Assembly: GCA_017507285.1 (NCBI GenBank)
Contig: JAFWBF010000006.1
Location: 1 to 19,913, forward strand
Length of the DNA stretch: 19,913 nucleotides
Source: Bacteroidales bacterium
Lineage (GTDB): Bacteria; Bacteroidota; Bacteroidia; Bacteroidales; P3
Direction: 5' to 3'
The position numbers were made by a program, and so were the translations under genes. The notes beneath the pieces were generated by a model that was given only the letters and a program-made list of their open reading frames with translations, was not told where the DNA came from and did no database searches. Shown here in pieces: positions 6,986 through 15,127 of the stretch (the stretch's first letter is position 1; every line of letters starts with the position of its first letter).

Positions 6986-9132
6986 TCGTTAGTCGAATTG
7001 TCTTCTGTATCTTTATTATTTTCCGACGTTGTTTCAGCTTCCTTTTCTGCTATTGTTGTTTCGGTTTCTGTAGTATCTGTAGTCTCTTCCCTGGTTTGAT
7101 CCTCTACTTTATTCTCTTCGTCGAAAGGACGCTTACCATATATCTCTTCCAAATCTTCACGGAATATCACTTCACGCTCTGCCAATAGGGCTGCCAATTT
7201 ATCCAACTTATCCCTGTTTTCGGATAGTATCTGTTTGGCACGTTGGTATGCTTCTTCCAGCATTTTATGCACCTCTTGATCTATAGCTTCGGCAGTTTTT
7301 TCGCTAAATGGTTTGGTAAATCCCATTTCCGACTGTCCGGTAGAATCGTAATAACTTATATTTCCAATCTTTGGGTTGAGTCCATAATAAGCCACCATTG
7401 CAAAAGCCTGCTTAGTTACACGCTCCAAATCGTTCAAAGCTCCGGTGGATATTTTTCCAAACACCAGCTCTTCCGAAGCACGACCGGCAAGTGTTGCCAT
7501 AATCTCGTCAAAGAGTTGTTCATAGGTAGTTATCTGGCGTTCTTCAGGCAAATACCATGCAGCACCCAACGATTTGCCACGTGGTACTATGGTAACTTTT
7601 ACCAAAGGATGGGCATAACGCAATAGCCAACTTACAGAAGCATGACCCGACTCGTGGTAGGCTATCACTTTCTTTTCGTGTTGCGATATAACCTTGTTTT
7701 TCTTTTCCAATCCACCCACTATACGGTCTACAGCGTCGAGAAAATCTTGCTTTTCAATTTCTTTTTTATTGTGACGTGCTGCAATAAGAGCTGCCTCGTT
7801 GCAGACATTGGCAATATCGGCACCTGAGAATCCCGGAGTTTGACGAGCAAGGAACACCCTATCCACATCCTTACCTAGCTTCAGATTCTTCATGTGTACA
7901 GCAAATATTTCTTCGCGTTCCTTGATATCGGGCAATTCCACATAAATCTGGCGGTCAAAACGACCTGCACGCAACAATGCTTTATCCAACACATCGGCGC
8001 GGTTAGTAGCAGACAACATTATAACGCCGGCATTGGACCCAAAACCATCCATCTCGGTTAGCAATTGGTTGAGTGTGTTTTCACGTTCATCATTGGCATT
8101 GGAGAAAGCATTCTTTCCACGGGCACGGCCTATTGCATCAATCTCATCGATAAACACTATACATGGAGCTTTTTCCTTAGCTTCCTTAAACAAATCGCGA
8201 ACACGCGAAGCTCCAACCCCAACAAACATTTCCACAAAATCGGAACCCGACATTGAAAAGAAGGGCACCTTTGCTTCGCCGGCCACAGCTTTGGCAAGCA
8301 ATGTTTTGCCTGTACCCGGAGGGCCTACAAGCAATGCTCCCTTGGGTATCTTACCGCCAAGGTTGGTATAGCGCTTGGGATTCTTCAAAAAGTCCACTAT
8401 CTCCATGATTTCCACTTTGGCCTCGGCCAATCCTGCCACATCTTTAAATGTAACATTCATTTGTTTTTTTGCATCGTATACCTGGGCCTTGCTCTTGCCT
8501 ATATTGAAAAGGCCGCCACCACCGGCACCGCCACCCATCTGCTTGCGCGTCATGGCACTCATAAGCATAAAGAAACCTACTATAAGTATTATAGGCCACA
8601 AAAAGCGGAATATCTCCACAAACATATCAGTACGAGTTTCGGGAGTAATATCGATACGCGAATTGTTGATTATCTGCTGTTTTTGGGCAAGTGTAAGACC
8701 TTTGCCGGTAGTATCGGCAGCAATCATTTGGTTTTCCACACTTTCCAAATCCTTTTCAAAGCTCTCGAAAGTTACAAATTTATATATATAAAAGGCCTCT
8801 TGAGGATCGGTTTCTTTGCCAAAAATATTTTTGGCTTTCAAATCGCTATATGCCGAATCTTTTTGCAAAGCATCTTTCTTGATATAAATTTCGGCAAACT
8901 CGCGGTTTACGATTTTTATCTTGTCGTAGTCATGCTTCAGCAGTATTTCCTCCAATTTTGGCCAATGTATTTCTCGCGATGGCACACTGTCATCACCCAT
9001 AAACATAATTCCACCCAATACAAGTATTATAGCACAATATATTATGTACATAACAGTACCCGATTTGGGTTTCTTTCCATTTTTGTTACCTCCGTTGGGC
9101 ATTCTTTCTTGATTTTTCTTATTGTTTTCCAT
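6982..9132 (-). CDS. ftsH: FtsH, ATP-dependent zinc metalloprotease
   Basis: A membrane-bound AAA+ protease that degrades misfolded membrane proteins and short-lived regulators. The order is: cytoplasmic N-tail, first membrane helix (about 27-46), extracytoplasmic domain (about 50-170), second helix (about 174-192), glycine-rich linker, AAA+ domain and M41 peptidase domain. The Walker A motif GPPGTGKT spans 270-277, Walker B is IVFIDEID, and the second region of homology includes RAGRFDR. The zinc site is HESGH at 493-497 with D568 as the likely third ligand. The C-terminus ends in about 45 acidic and threonine-rich residues, a variable tail. It follows rsfS by 36 bp and overlaps the LUD gene by 4 bp. 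Confidence 0.97.
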   Translation of the reverse strand: MENNKKNQERMPNGGNKNGKKPKSGTVMYIIYCAIILVLGGIMFMGDDSVPSREIHWPKLEEILLKHDYDKIKIVNREFAEIYIKKDALQKDSAYSDLKAKNIFGKETDPQEAFYIYKFVTFESFEKDLESVENQMIAADTTGKGLTLAQKQQIINNSRIDITPETRTDMFVEIFRFLWPIILIVGFFMLMSAMTRKQMGGGAGGGGLFNIGKSKAQVYDAKKQMNVTFKDVAGLAEAKVEIMEIVDFLKNPKRYTNLGGKIPKGALLVGPPGTGKTLLAKAVAGEAKVPFFSMSGSDFVEMFVGVGASRVRDLFKEAKEKAPCIVFIDEIDAIGRARGKNAFSNANDERENTLNQLLTEMDGFGSNAGVIMLSATNRADVLDKALLRAGRFDRQIYVELPDIKEREEIFAVHMKNLKLGKDVDRVFLARQTPGFSGADIANVCNEAALIAARHNKKEIEKQDFLDAVDRIVGGLEKKNKVISQHEKKVIAYHESGHASVSWLLRYAHPLVKVTIVPRGKSLGAAWYLPEERQITTYEQLFDEIMATLAGRASEELVFGKISTGALNDLERVTKQAFAMVAYYGLNPKIGNISYYDSTGQSEMGFTKPFSEKTAEAIDQEVHKMLEEAYQRAKQILSENRDKLDKLAALLAEREVIFREDLEEIYGKRPFDEENKVEDQTREETTDTTETETTIAEKEAETTSENNKDTEDNSTNE

Positions 9133-9168
9133 CTTCTTATTATCTGGTTTTATCTTAGTTTAGAATAG

Positions 9169-9543
9169 TTATTCATTAATCTCTGTTTTTATTCCATCGC
9201 CCCAAAGCTGTTCCAAACGGTAATAGTCACGTGCTTTTTCGACAAATATATGTGCTACAACATCAAAATAATCCATCAAAACCCATTCGCCATTGTTGTA
9301 TCCTTCTAATTTATAGGGGTGTTCTTTGGTCATCTTCTTGACAGTTTCGTGTACATTATCGGCAAGAGCTTGAGTATGTAATGGCGAGTTTCCGGTACAT
9401 ATCACAAAGTACGAAGCAGGAGCACCCTGCACATTTCTCAAGTCAAGAACCACAATATCACTAGCTTTTTTGTCGCTCATTCCTTGTGCAATAAGTTTTG
9501 TAAGCATTTCGCTTTCAGCAATGTTTTTGATTTTCTTAGCCAT
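9169..9543 (-). CDS. rsfS: RsfS, ribosome silencing factor
   Basis: RsfS binds ribosomal protein L14 and blocks joining of the ribosomal subunits when nutrients are scarce. The 124-residue length fits. Family motifs are visible: YFVICTGNS in the first half, and GYNNGEWVLMDYFDVVAHIF followed by YYRLEQLW near the end. It is the first gene of the minus-strand operon, preceded by a promoter-like sequence about 24 bp upstream of the start. Confidence 0.94.
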   Translation of the reverse strand: MAKKIKNIAESEMLTKLIAQGMSDKKASDIVVLDLRNVQGAPASYFVICTGNSPLHTQALADNVHETVKKMTKEHPYKLEGYNNGEWVLMDYFDVVAHIFVEKARDYYRLEQLWGDGIKTEINE

Positions 9544-9566
9544 TATTTATTCATATAATTAACTTG

Positions 9567-9574
9567 CAAATATA
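9567..9574 (-). promoter_or_regulatory. Promoter -7 box for the rsfS-ftsH operon
   Basis: On the minus strand the bases read TATATTTG, an exact match to the Bacteroidota -7 consensus TAnnTTTG. The region about 20 bp upstream is T-rich (CTTTTA) but not a clean TTTG. It lies 24 bp before the rsfS start codon, and no other promoter of this quality was seen ahead of the operon. Confidence 0.55.
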
Positions 9575-9811
9575 CAAACATTTCGTGAATAAAAGTATAT
9601 AAATCTTTCAAAAATTTATCCCATCAGTTATAAATCAATTCTATTTAGCTACACAATAGCACCGGATAGTATTCCTATATACTTATTTCCAACACTGTTG
9701 GTATCTCATTTCATCTTGTCAAAACACTCAACAGAGATAGTTGGTTTTAGTTTTATGGAAATAGATAGCTTGAACTGAAGCCAATGTTTTTGCAAACAAT
9801 TTTTGTATTAT
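9575..9811. other. Intergenic stretch without a recognised gene
   Basis: AT-rich sequence upstream of rsfS. It holds a small palindrome, CCAAC-act-GTTGG (9689-9701), and a TATCTC/GAGATA inverted pair (9702-9707 and 9734-9739). ATCTTGTCAAAA at 9713-9724 is repeated exactly at the left border of repeat copy B (15125-15136). No open reading frame with family resemblance was seen. Confidence 0.5.
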
Positions 9812-9865
9812 GGCAATTTCTAAAAATTGCTTTGCAGGTGGTTTGTGGAATTTTTAGAAGTTGCC
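9812..9865. mobile_element. MITE-like inverted-repeat element, short form (54 bp), with 4-bp duplication
   Basis: The left end GGCAATTTCTAAAAATTGC is inverted at the right end with 17 of 19 positions matching. TTAT lies directly outside both ends (9808-9811 and 9866-9869). This is the internally shortened relative of the 210-bp element at 725-934. The left end itself folds as a perfect hairpin (GCAATTT, ctaa, AAATTGC). It sits against the left border of repeat copy A. Confidence 0.75.
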
Positions 9866-9871
9866 TTATGT

Positions 9872-10083
9872 TTGTCAAAAACCTGATGTTGCCTACAAGA
9901 ATTTTACACCCTACTGCCAATTGTTTCGTAATAGGGTATCATGAGCGTGACGGTATACCGCCAATTGTTGGCTGATATATATCCTCAAAAATCCCTCGTG
10001 AGGGAGATGAATTTTCCTCGTGATGTAAATCGAACTACTACGTGATGTAGATTGAACGGCCTCGTGGGGAAAATTTTTATTGG
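9872..10083 (+). repeat. 212-bp dispersed repeat, copy A
   Basis: It aligns to 15128-15339 on the same strand. From 9906 onward the alignment has no gaps and 126 of the first 170 positions agree by hand count. Shared parts are an ACCCTA/TAGGGT stem, the palindrome GGTATACC (9952-9959) and four units of a 22-bp repeat starting at 9994, 10016, 10038 and 10060 (boxes CCTCGTGA, CCTCGTGATG, CTACGTGATG, CCTCGTG). The identical core is AACTACTACGTGATGTAGAT. No frame encodes a plausible protein. It lies about 250 bp before the TPR gene, in a divergent gap. Confidence 0.8.
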
Positions 10084-10332
10084 CTTGTTACAGCTTTTTA
10101 GATTATATATCACTTTGCAGCTACAAAATAAAATATCAAGGATTTACGCATGATTACAACAATTTTATTGCCTAAAAGGTGTGTAAAAACCTTTGAAATC
10201 ATTCACTCAAACCATTTGATACAATCATTGATGTTATGATTTTTTTTGCAATATTTACACCTCTACATACCAAAATAGAAAAAAAGTTGTTTTTACTAAG
10301 TCTAATAGTAAATACGAATATTAATATTACTC
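10084..10332. other. Upstream region of the TPR lipoprotein gene
   Basis: AT-rich and without a gene. It contains a perfect inverted repeat, TTTACTA (10292-10298) and TAGTAAA (10306-10312) with a 7-bp spacer, 20 bp before the start codon, and the palindrome AATATTAATATT (10317-10328). TTG at 10287-10289 with TAAATACG at 10309-10316 has promoter spacing, but the second box is a poor match, so I do not call a promoter here. Confidence 0.45.
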
Positions 10333-12084
10333 ATGGTTAAGAAATATATAATTGGGACATTTGCCGTTTTGCTACTACTACAAGGCTGTAAGAGTACAAA
10401 CAAGCAAGCTATTGAAAATTCGAAATATAAACGCAAACCTATCACCGAAGTAAGTCTGGACAGACTGAACAACGATGTGCTACTGATAGAAGCAAAAACT
10501 CAAAGTGAACTAGGCAACGACAAAGAAGCGGCAAGAATATATCACCGTCTTTTGAAACAAGATCCCAACTATGCTACAGCATACTACGAAATGGGAGGCA
10601 TGTTTTATGTGGACGGCATGATGGATAGTGCTGCCTTTTACACAGAAAAAGCTTATAACCTTTCGCCCAAAAACGTGTGGTACAAGCTACAGTTGAGCGA
10701 TATTTACAAAAAGCTACAACGCATTGATGAAGCTGCCAAAGTGTCGGAAGAACTTGTTGCTGAACATCCCGAAGTGTTGGAATACTACTACGAATTGGCC
10801 AACGTGTACTTGGCAGCAAAGCAAGTAGAAAAGGCCATAGGAGTATTTAACCGTTTGGAAAAGCGTGTAGGTGTAAGCGAAGAAGTGTCGCTGCAAAAAC
10901 AACGCCTTTGGGAAATGATAAATAAACCGGACAAAGCCATCAAAGAGATTGAACAATTGGCAAAAGCATATCCCAACGACAAGAAATACAACTCTATATT
11001 GGCCGAACTATTCATGTCTAAAAAAGATTACGACAAAGCCTATTCATACTACAAGAAGGTGTTGGAAACAGACCCCAACGACGATTACATACATATCTCG
11101 TTGGCAAACTATTACAAGCTAACCAACCAACCTAAAAAGGCTTTCGAAGAACTAAAACTAGGTTTTGCCAACAACAAACTGACCTCGAAAGAAAAAACAC
11201 AGATACTCACTAGTTTCTATACCTCCGAGGAATTTTATGGCACATACTCCAAATACGCCTACGAATTGGTGGATATGATAATGGTAAACAACCCCGATTC
11301 GCTATCTCTATCACTGTTTTACGGTGATGTGCTAATGAGACAAGGTAAATACAAAGAAGCCGCCTATCAGCTGAACAATTATCTGAAGATGGACAGCTCG
11401 GAATTTGATATTTGGGAGGCATTGCTGATGTGTGAAAGCGAAATAGAAAATAACGACGACCGCTTGCTAAGCCTTTGTGATAGAGTTATCAACCTTTTCC
11501 CTACCCACCCACTACCCTACTACTTGAAAGGATTCATCACCTATCAGAAAAACGATTATAAAGAAGCTATCAAAACGCTGCAAGAAGGCGAAAAATGGGT
11601 TGGAAGCAACAAACATCTTGCACCCGAATTTTGGGCTATATTGGGCGAATGCTTCTACCGAATAAACGATTACGAAAGTTGCTACAAGTATTATGACAAG
11701 TACCTTGAAAATAAACCGGGCGAAGTAGGTATATTAAACAATTATGCCTACTACCTTTCGGAACGTAACGAAAAATTGGAAAAGGCCGAGCAAATGTCGA
11801 AAATAACCATCGAAGCAGAACCAAAAAATCCGACATTTTTAGACACTTACGGTTGGATTATGTTCAAGATGGGACGATACAAGGAGGCCGAAACCTACAT
11901 ACGCAGAGCTATAGATAACGACAAAGAACCAAGTGCCACCCTATATGAGCATTATGGCGACACTATGTACAAACTTGATAGACCCGATGAGGCAAAGAAG
12001 TATTGGCAAAAAGCACTTGACGTCAACAACGAAAATATAAATACAGATAATCTGAAACATAAACTGAACAACGGCATCGAATGA
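10333..12084 (+). CDS. TPR-repeat lipoprotein
   Basis: A 583-residue protein with a lipoprotein signal peptide ending in LLLLQGC (C19 would be lipidated). Nearly the whole mature part is tetratricopeptide repeats, recognisable by recurring Y-A-Y-x-x-x-G, A-x-x-Y and P-N/P-D spacing from about residue 45 to the end (for example DPNYATAYYEMGGMFYVDG and TYGWIMFKMGRYKEAETYI). TPR arrays mediate protein-protein contacts, so this is likely an envelope scaffold or assembly factor. Its last bases overlap the DUF4292 start by 4 bp. No enzymatic domain is seen; the precise partner is unknown. Confidence 0.9.
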   Translation: MVKKYIIGTFAVLLLLQGCKSTNKQAIENSKYKRKPITEVSLDRLNNDVLLIEAKTQSELGNDKEAARIYHRLLKQDPNYATAYYEMGGMFYVDGMMDSAAFYTEKAYNLSPKNVWYKLQLSDIYKKLQRIDEAAKVSEELVAEHPEVLEYYYELANVYLAAKQVEKAIGVFNRLEKRVGVSEEVSLQKQRLWEMINKPDKAIKEIEQLAKAYPNDKKYNSILAELFMSKKDYDKAYSYYKKVLETDPNDDYIHISLANYYKLTNQPKKAFEELKLGFANNKLTSKEKTQILTSFYTSEEFYGTYSKYAYELVDMIMVNNPDSLSLSLFYGDVLMRQGKYKEAAYQLNNYLKMDSSEFDIWEALLMCESEIENNDDRLLSLCDRVINLFPTHPLPYYLKGFITYQKNDYKEAIKTLQEGEKWVGSNKHLAPEFWAILGECFYRINDYESCYKYYDKYLENKPGEVGILNNYAYYLSERNEKLEKAEQMSKITIEAEPKNPTFLDTYGWIMFKMGRYKEAETYIRRAIDNDKEPSATLYEHYGDTMYKLDRPDEAKKYWQKALDVNNENINTDNLKHKLNNGIE

Positions 12085-12869
12085 AAACATATATACAACC
12101 AAAATACATTTTGAAGTTCATTACAGGAGCGTGTTTTACAGCCATAATGCTAAATAGTTGTAAAACAACCAAAGAAATACCTATAGCAAAAACTCCTGAA
12201 GTACTCACCCCCGTGGCAGTACAACCTCAGGCATTCGAGTTCAAAACCATTTCCCGAAACTTTAATGTAAACGTTGATGGTATAGGCATATCATTGAACG
12301 GACAACTACGGATAGAAAACGGAAAAAATATTTGGATAACACTGAACAAACTTGTAGAAATAGCCCGTCTGAAACTCACACCCGATTCAATACACGTAAT
12401 CGTAAAGGTACAAAACAAATTCTATAAGGGTTCATACACCGATTTTGCCAAGAGTACAGGTATAAAGATAACCTATGAGAGCATCCAATCACTCCTGCTT
12501 GGCAATGACATAACGTCATACCCATTCAAAGATGTACAACACCGCATTGCTGAAGGCGTTGCACAATACACATTTGCTTCACGTACCGCACCCGACCTTC
12601 CAACAATACAACAAACAATGTATGTAGACATGATTACCAACAAGATAATAGAAAACAACATAAATACTCAACAAGGTGAACAATTGCAAATAAAATATTC
12701 GCAATTCAAAGATATCGCACGACAAAAATTACCTAATCAAATAAAAATATCATTCAAAGGCAAAGCCAACAAGATAAACGCCTCCATAGTATTTGGCAAA
12801 ACCACAGTAGACCAAGAACTGACATTTCCGTTCAAAATACCTTACGCTGCCAAACCCTTACAACTTTAA
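12081..12869 (+). CDS. DUF4292 family lipoprotein
   Basis: A 262-residue protein with a lipoprotein signal (box LNSC, C27). The body resembles DUF4292, a Bacteroidota family related in outline to LolA/LolB-like lipid-binding folds: an N-terminal block with GIGISLNGQLRIENG and IWITLNKLVEIARLKLTPD, and a C-terminal strand-rich part ending in LTFPFKIPYAAKPL. The ATGA overlap with the TPR gene suggests joint translation and a shared complex. Transport or assembly of an outer-envelope component is a reasonable inference; no substrate can be named. Confidence 0.82.
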   Translation: MKTYIQPKYILKFITGACFTAIMLNSCKTTKEIPIAKTPEVLTPVAVQPQAFEFKTISRNFNVNVDGIGISLNGQLRIENGKNIWITLNKLVEIARLKLTPDSIHVIVKVQNKFYKGSYTDFAKSTGIKITYESIQSLLLGNDITSYPFKDVQHRIAEGVAQYTFASRTAPDLPTIQQTMYVDMITNKIIENNINTQQGEQLQIKYSQFKDIARQKLPNQIKISFKGKANKINASIVFGKTTVDQELTFPFKIPYAAKPLQL

Positions 12870-12890
12870 AACAATAAGATACAAAATATA

Positions 12891-13652
12891 ATGAAGAAGC
12901 TAAGTGTAACTATAATAACCCTAAACGAAGAAAAAGAGATAAAACGCTGCTTAGACTCGGTACTGCCATTTGCCGATGAAATAGTGGTTGTGGATTCCCT
13001 TTCGACAGACAGAACAGAAGAGATATGTAGAAGTTATACCAACTTACGTTTCGTACAACAAAAATGGCTTGGATATTCGGAACAGAAAAACTATGCCAAT
13101 AACTTAGCTACGCACGATTGGATATTTTCAATAGATGCCGACGAAGAGGTATCGACCGAGTTGCAACAGTCCATAATACAATGGAAAAATATAGAGAGTA
13201 AAAATGATGAATGTTTCTCAATGGATAGGCTTACAAACTATTGTGGAAAATGGATTAAGCGTTGTGGCTGGTATCCCGATACGAAAATACGCATTTGGAA
13301 CAGAAAAGTAGGGCACTGGACAGGAACCATACACGAAGTTATTAAGTTTGACCATCATATGACCACCACCAAACTACATGGCGACTTGCTTCACTACTCA
13401 TTTTCAAGTCGCGAAGGCTATCGCAAGCAGATGTTTCACTTTGCCGAGATAGGTGGCAAGGCCTACTTCGAAAAAGGAAAGAAACATGCGACATTACACT
13501 GCATAATGTCGCCAATAGCAACGTTTATAAGACAATATATATTAAAGTTGGGGTTTCTGGAAGGCTGTGCAGGATTGGAAATATGTCTTATAGCAGCCAA
13601 AGCCACACATCACAAATACTCAACACTTCGCACCCTTACCAATCAAAAATAA
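12891..13652 (+). CDS. Family-2 glycosyltransferase (WaaE/KdtX-like)
   Basis: A 253-residue GT-A glycosyltransferase. The N-terminus MKKLSVTIITLNEEKEI and the VVVDSLSTDRTEEI block form the nucleotide-sugar site, and IDADEE (D82, D84) is the metal-binding DxD motif. The set GYSEQKNYAN and the RIWNRKVGHWTGTIHE segment are typical of the LPS-core glucosyltransferase group (WaaE/KdtX). The C-terminus is partly hydrophobic, consistent with membrane association. It follows the DUF4292 gene by 21 bp and converges with the DUF4159 gene, whose stop codon is 6 bp away. The sugar and acceptor cannot be read from the sequence. Confidence 0.9.
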   Translation: MKKLSVTIITLNEEKEIKRCLDSVLPFADEIVVVDSLSTDRTEEICRSYTNLRFVQQKWLGYSEQKNYANNLATHDWIFSIDADEEVSTELQQSIIQWKNIESKNDECFSMDRLTNYCGKWIKRCGWYPDTKIRIWNRKVGHWTGTIHEVIKFDHHMTTTKLHGDLLHYSFSSREGYRKQMFHFAEIGGKAYFEKGKKHATLHCIMSPIATFIRQYILKLGFLEGCAGLEICLIAAKATHHKYSTLRTLTNQK

Positions 13653-13658
13653 AAGCAA

Positions 13659-14318
13659 CTACTGCATAAACACATACTGCAATATGTTGCCACCCATTCG
13701 TAAGGCTTTTATACGGCTTTCTTGAGAATCGTTGTGTACGTCTTGGTCTTCCCAACCATCGCCCAAATCGCACTCTACGCTGAAAAAGCATACCAATCGG
13801 CCTTCATACAACAAGCCATAACCCTTTGGAGGAAGGTTGTCGTGCTCATGAATTTTGGGCAAACCATTGGGAAAACTATATTTTTGATGATATATAGGAT
13901 GAGAAAAAGGCAGTTCTACAAACTCCAACTCGGGAAATACCTTCTTCATTTGAGCCACCACATAGTCCTTAAGACCATAGTTATCATCTATATGTAGAAA
14001 GCCTCCTCCAACGAGGTAAGTTCTAAGATTTTGTGCTTCTTGGGCCGAGAACACTACGTTGCCGTGCCCCGTAAGATGGACAAACGGATAGTTGAAAAGT
14101 TCAGCACTACCCACCTCTACCACTGCATACTGGGGATTGAGATTCATACCCAACTCGGCATTGCAGTAGCCTATAAGATTGGTAAGCGATGTGGGGTTGG
14201 CATACCAGTCGCCACCTCCTCCATACTTAAGTAAAGCTATCTGTGTTTTAGATTGCGCTGCAACAATGTTACAGCATATAAACAATGATAATATTGATAT
14301 AAAATATTTTGCTCTCAT
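13659..14318 (-). CDS. DUF4159 domain protein, exported
   Basis: A 219-residue protein with a cleavable signal peptide (hydrophobic stretch 4-20, likely cut after VAA or AAQ). The mature part matches DUF4159: KYGGGGDWYANPTSL near the start, YPFVHLTGHGNVVFS, GGGFLHIDDNYG, and a C-terminal alpha-helical end with MGGNILQYVFM. The family has a class-I glutamine-amidotransferase-like fold, but a catalytic cysteine cannot be assigned here. It lies 15 bp downstream of rsmE on the same strand and is probably co-transcribed. Its role is unknown. Confidence 0.85.
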   Translation of the reverse strand: MRAKYFISILSLFICCNIVAAQSKTQIALLKYGGGGDWYANPTSLTNLIGYCNAELGMNLNPQYAVVEVGSAELFNYPFVHLTGHGNVVFSAQEAQNLRTYLVGGGFLHIDDNYGLKDYVVAQMKKVFPELEFVELPFSHPIYHQKYSFPNGLPKIHEHDNLPPKGYGLLYEGRLVCFFSVECDLGDGWEDQDVHNDSQESRIKALRMGGNILQYVFMQ

Positions 14319-14333
14319 GGGTTGAATAGTCTT

Positions 14334-15035
14334 TTATTGGTTTATAAAATTTACAAAGAAACAAACTGCCAATGCGGCTGTTTCTGTCCTCAGACGGCAA
14401 TCGCCAAGGGATATAGTTTTGTAGCCCATGGCCATCAGGTTGTCTATTTCCTCTTTGCTGAAGTCTCCTTCCGGACCTATCAACACAAGCACCGGTGTAC
14501 CACGGGTATATAAGTTTTTCAGCAATTTACGATCGTCGCCCTCGCAATATGCAACATATTTTTCGCCTTCAAAACCTTGTTTCATAAAGTCCGAAATACG
14601 CATAGGGTTGTTCAATATAGGCTTATAAGCCTTGAGCGACTGCTTCATTGCAGCCACCACCACCTTATCCAAACGATCCATATTGATAGAGGCACGCTCG
14701 GAATGCTTGCATATCAACGGAGTTATCTCATCGATACCCATTTCCACTGCCTTTTCCAAAAACCATTCAAAACGTGCCATATTTTTGGTTGGAGCCACAG
14801 CTAAATGCAAGTAATGGTTTCGCTTTTGATATTCGTAATAGCGTTCCACAATCTGCAAACCGCAACACTTGGAATCGGCCGATACGATACGTGCTTTGCA
14901 CATCAATCCGCTACCATCGGTAAGGTGTAATTCATCATCTACAGCCATCCTAAGCACTCTAATGCAATGGTTCGATTCTTCTTTACCTAATTCTTGAAAA
15001 TCTGATTCTAAATCATTTATATAAAAAAGTTGCAT
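14334..15035 (-). CDS. rsmE: RsmE, 16S rRNA uridine-N3 methyltransferase
   Basis: A SPOUT-family enzyme that methylates N3 of U1498 in 16S rRNA using S-adenosylmethionine. The 233-residue length is usual. The knotted SAM-binding part is marked by LIGPEGDFSKEEI (GPEGDF 187-192) and LGDCRLRTETAA (210-220). The N-terminal PUA-like part carries SNHCIRVLRM. A -7 box lies 24 bp upstream of the start. Confidence 0.95.
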   Translation of the reverse strand: MQLFYINDLESDFQELGKEESNHCIRVLRMAVDDELHLTDGSGLMCKARIVSADSKCCGLQIVERYYEYQKRNHYLHLAVAPTKNMARFEWFLEKAVEMGIDEITPLICKHSERASINMDRLDKVVVAAMKQSLKAYKPILNNPMRISDFMKQGFEGEKYVAYCEGDDRKLLKNLYTRGTPVLVLIGPEGDFSKEEIDNLMAMGYKTISLGDCRLRTETAALAVCFFVNFINQ

Positions 15036-15058
15036 ATCTTATGTATTCTTTTACATTG

Positions 15059-15066
15059 CAAAGATA
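15059..15066 (-). promoter_or_regulatory. Promoter -7 box for rsmE
   Basis: The minus strand reads TATCTTTG, an exact TAnnTTTG match, 24 bp before the rsmE start codon. The -33 region is not clear. The distance to the start codon is the same as for the rsfS promoter. Confidence 0.5.
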
Positions 15067-15127
15067 CATTTTTATCTTGAGATTATCCACTATATTGTTT
15101 GTTATTTTATTCTCCCTCCTACTTATC

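Noticed and set aside
9784..9975. 63-residue open frame across the short MITE and copy A
   Set aside because: It consists of repeat sequence and has no start signal or family resemblance.
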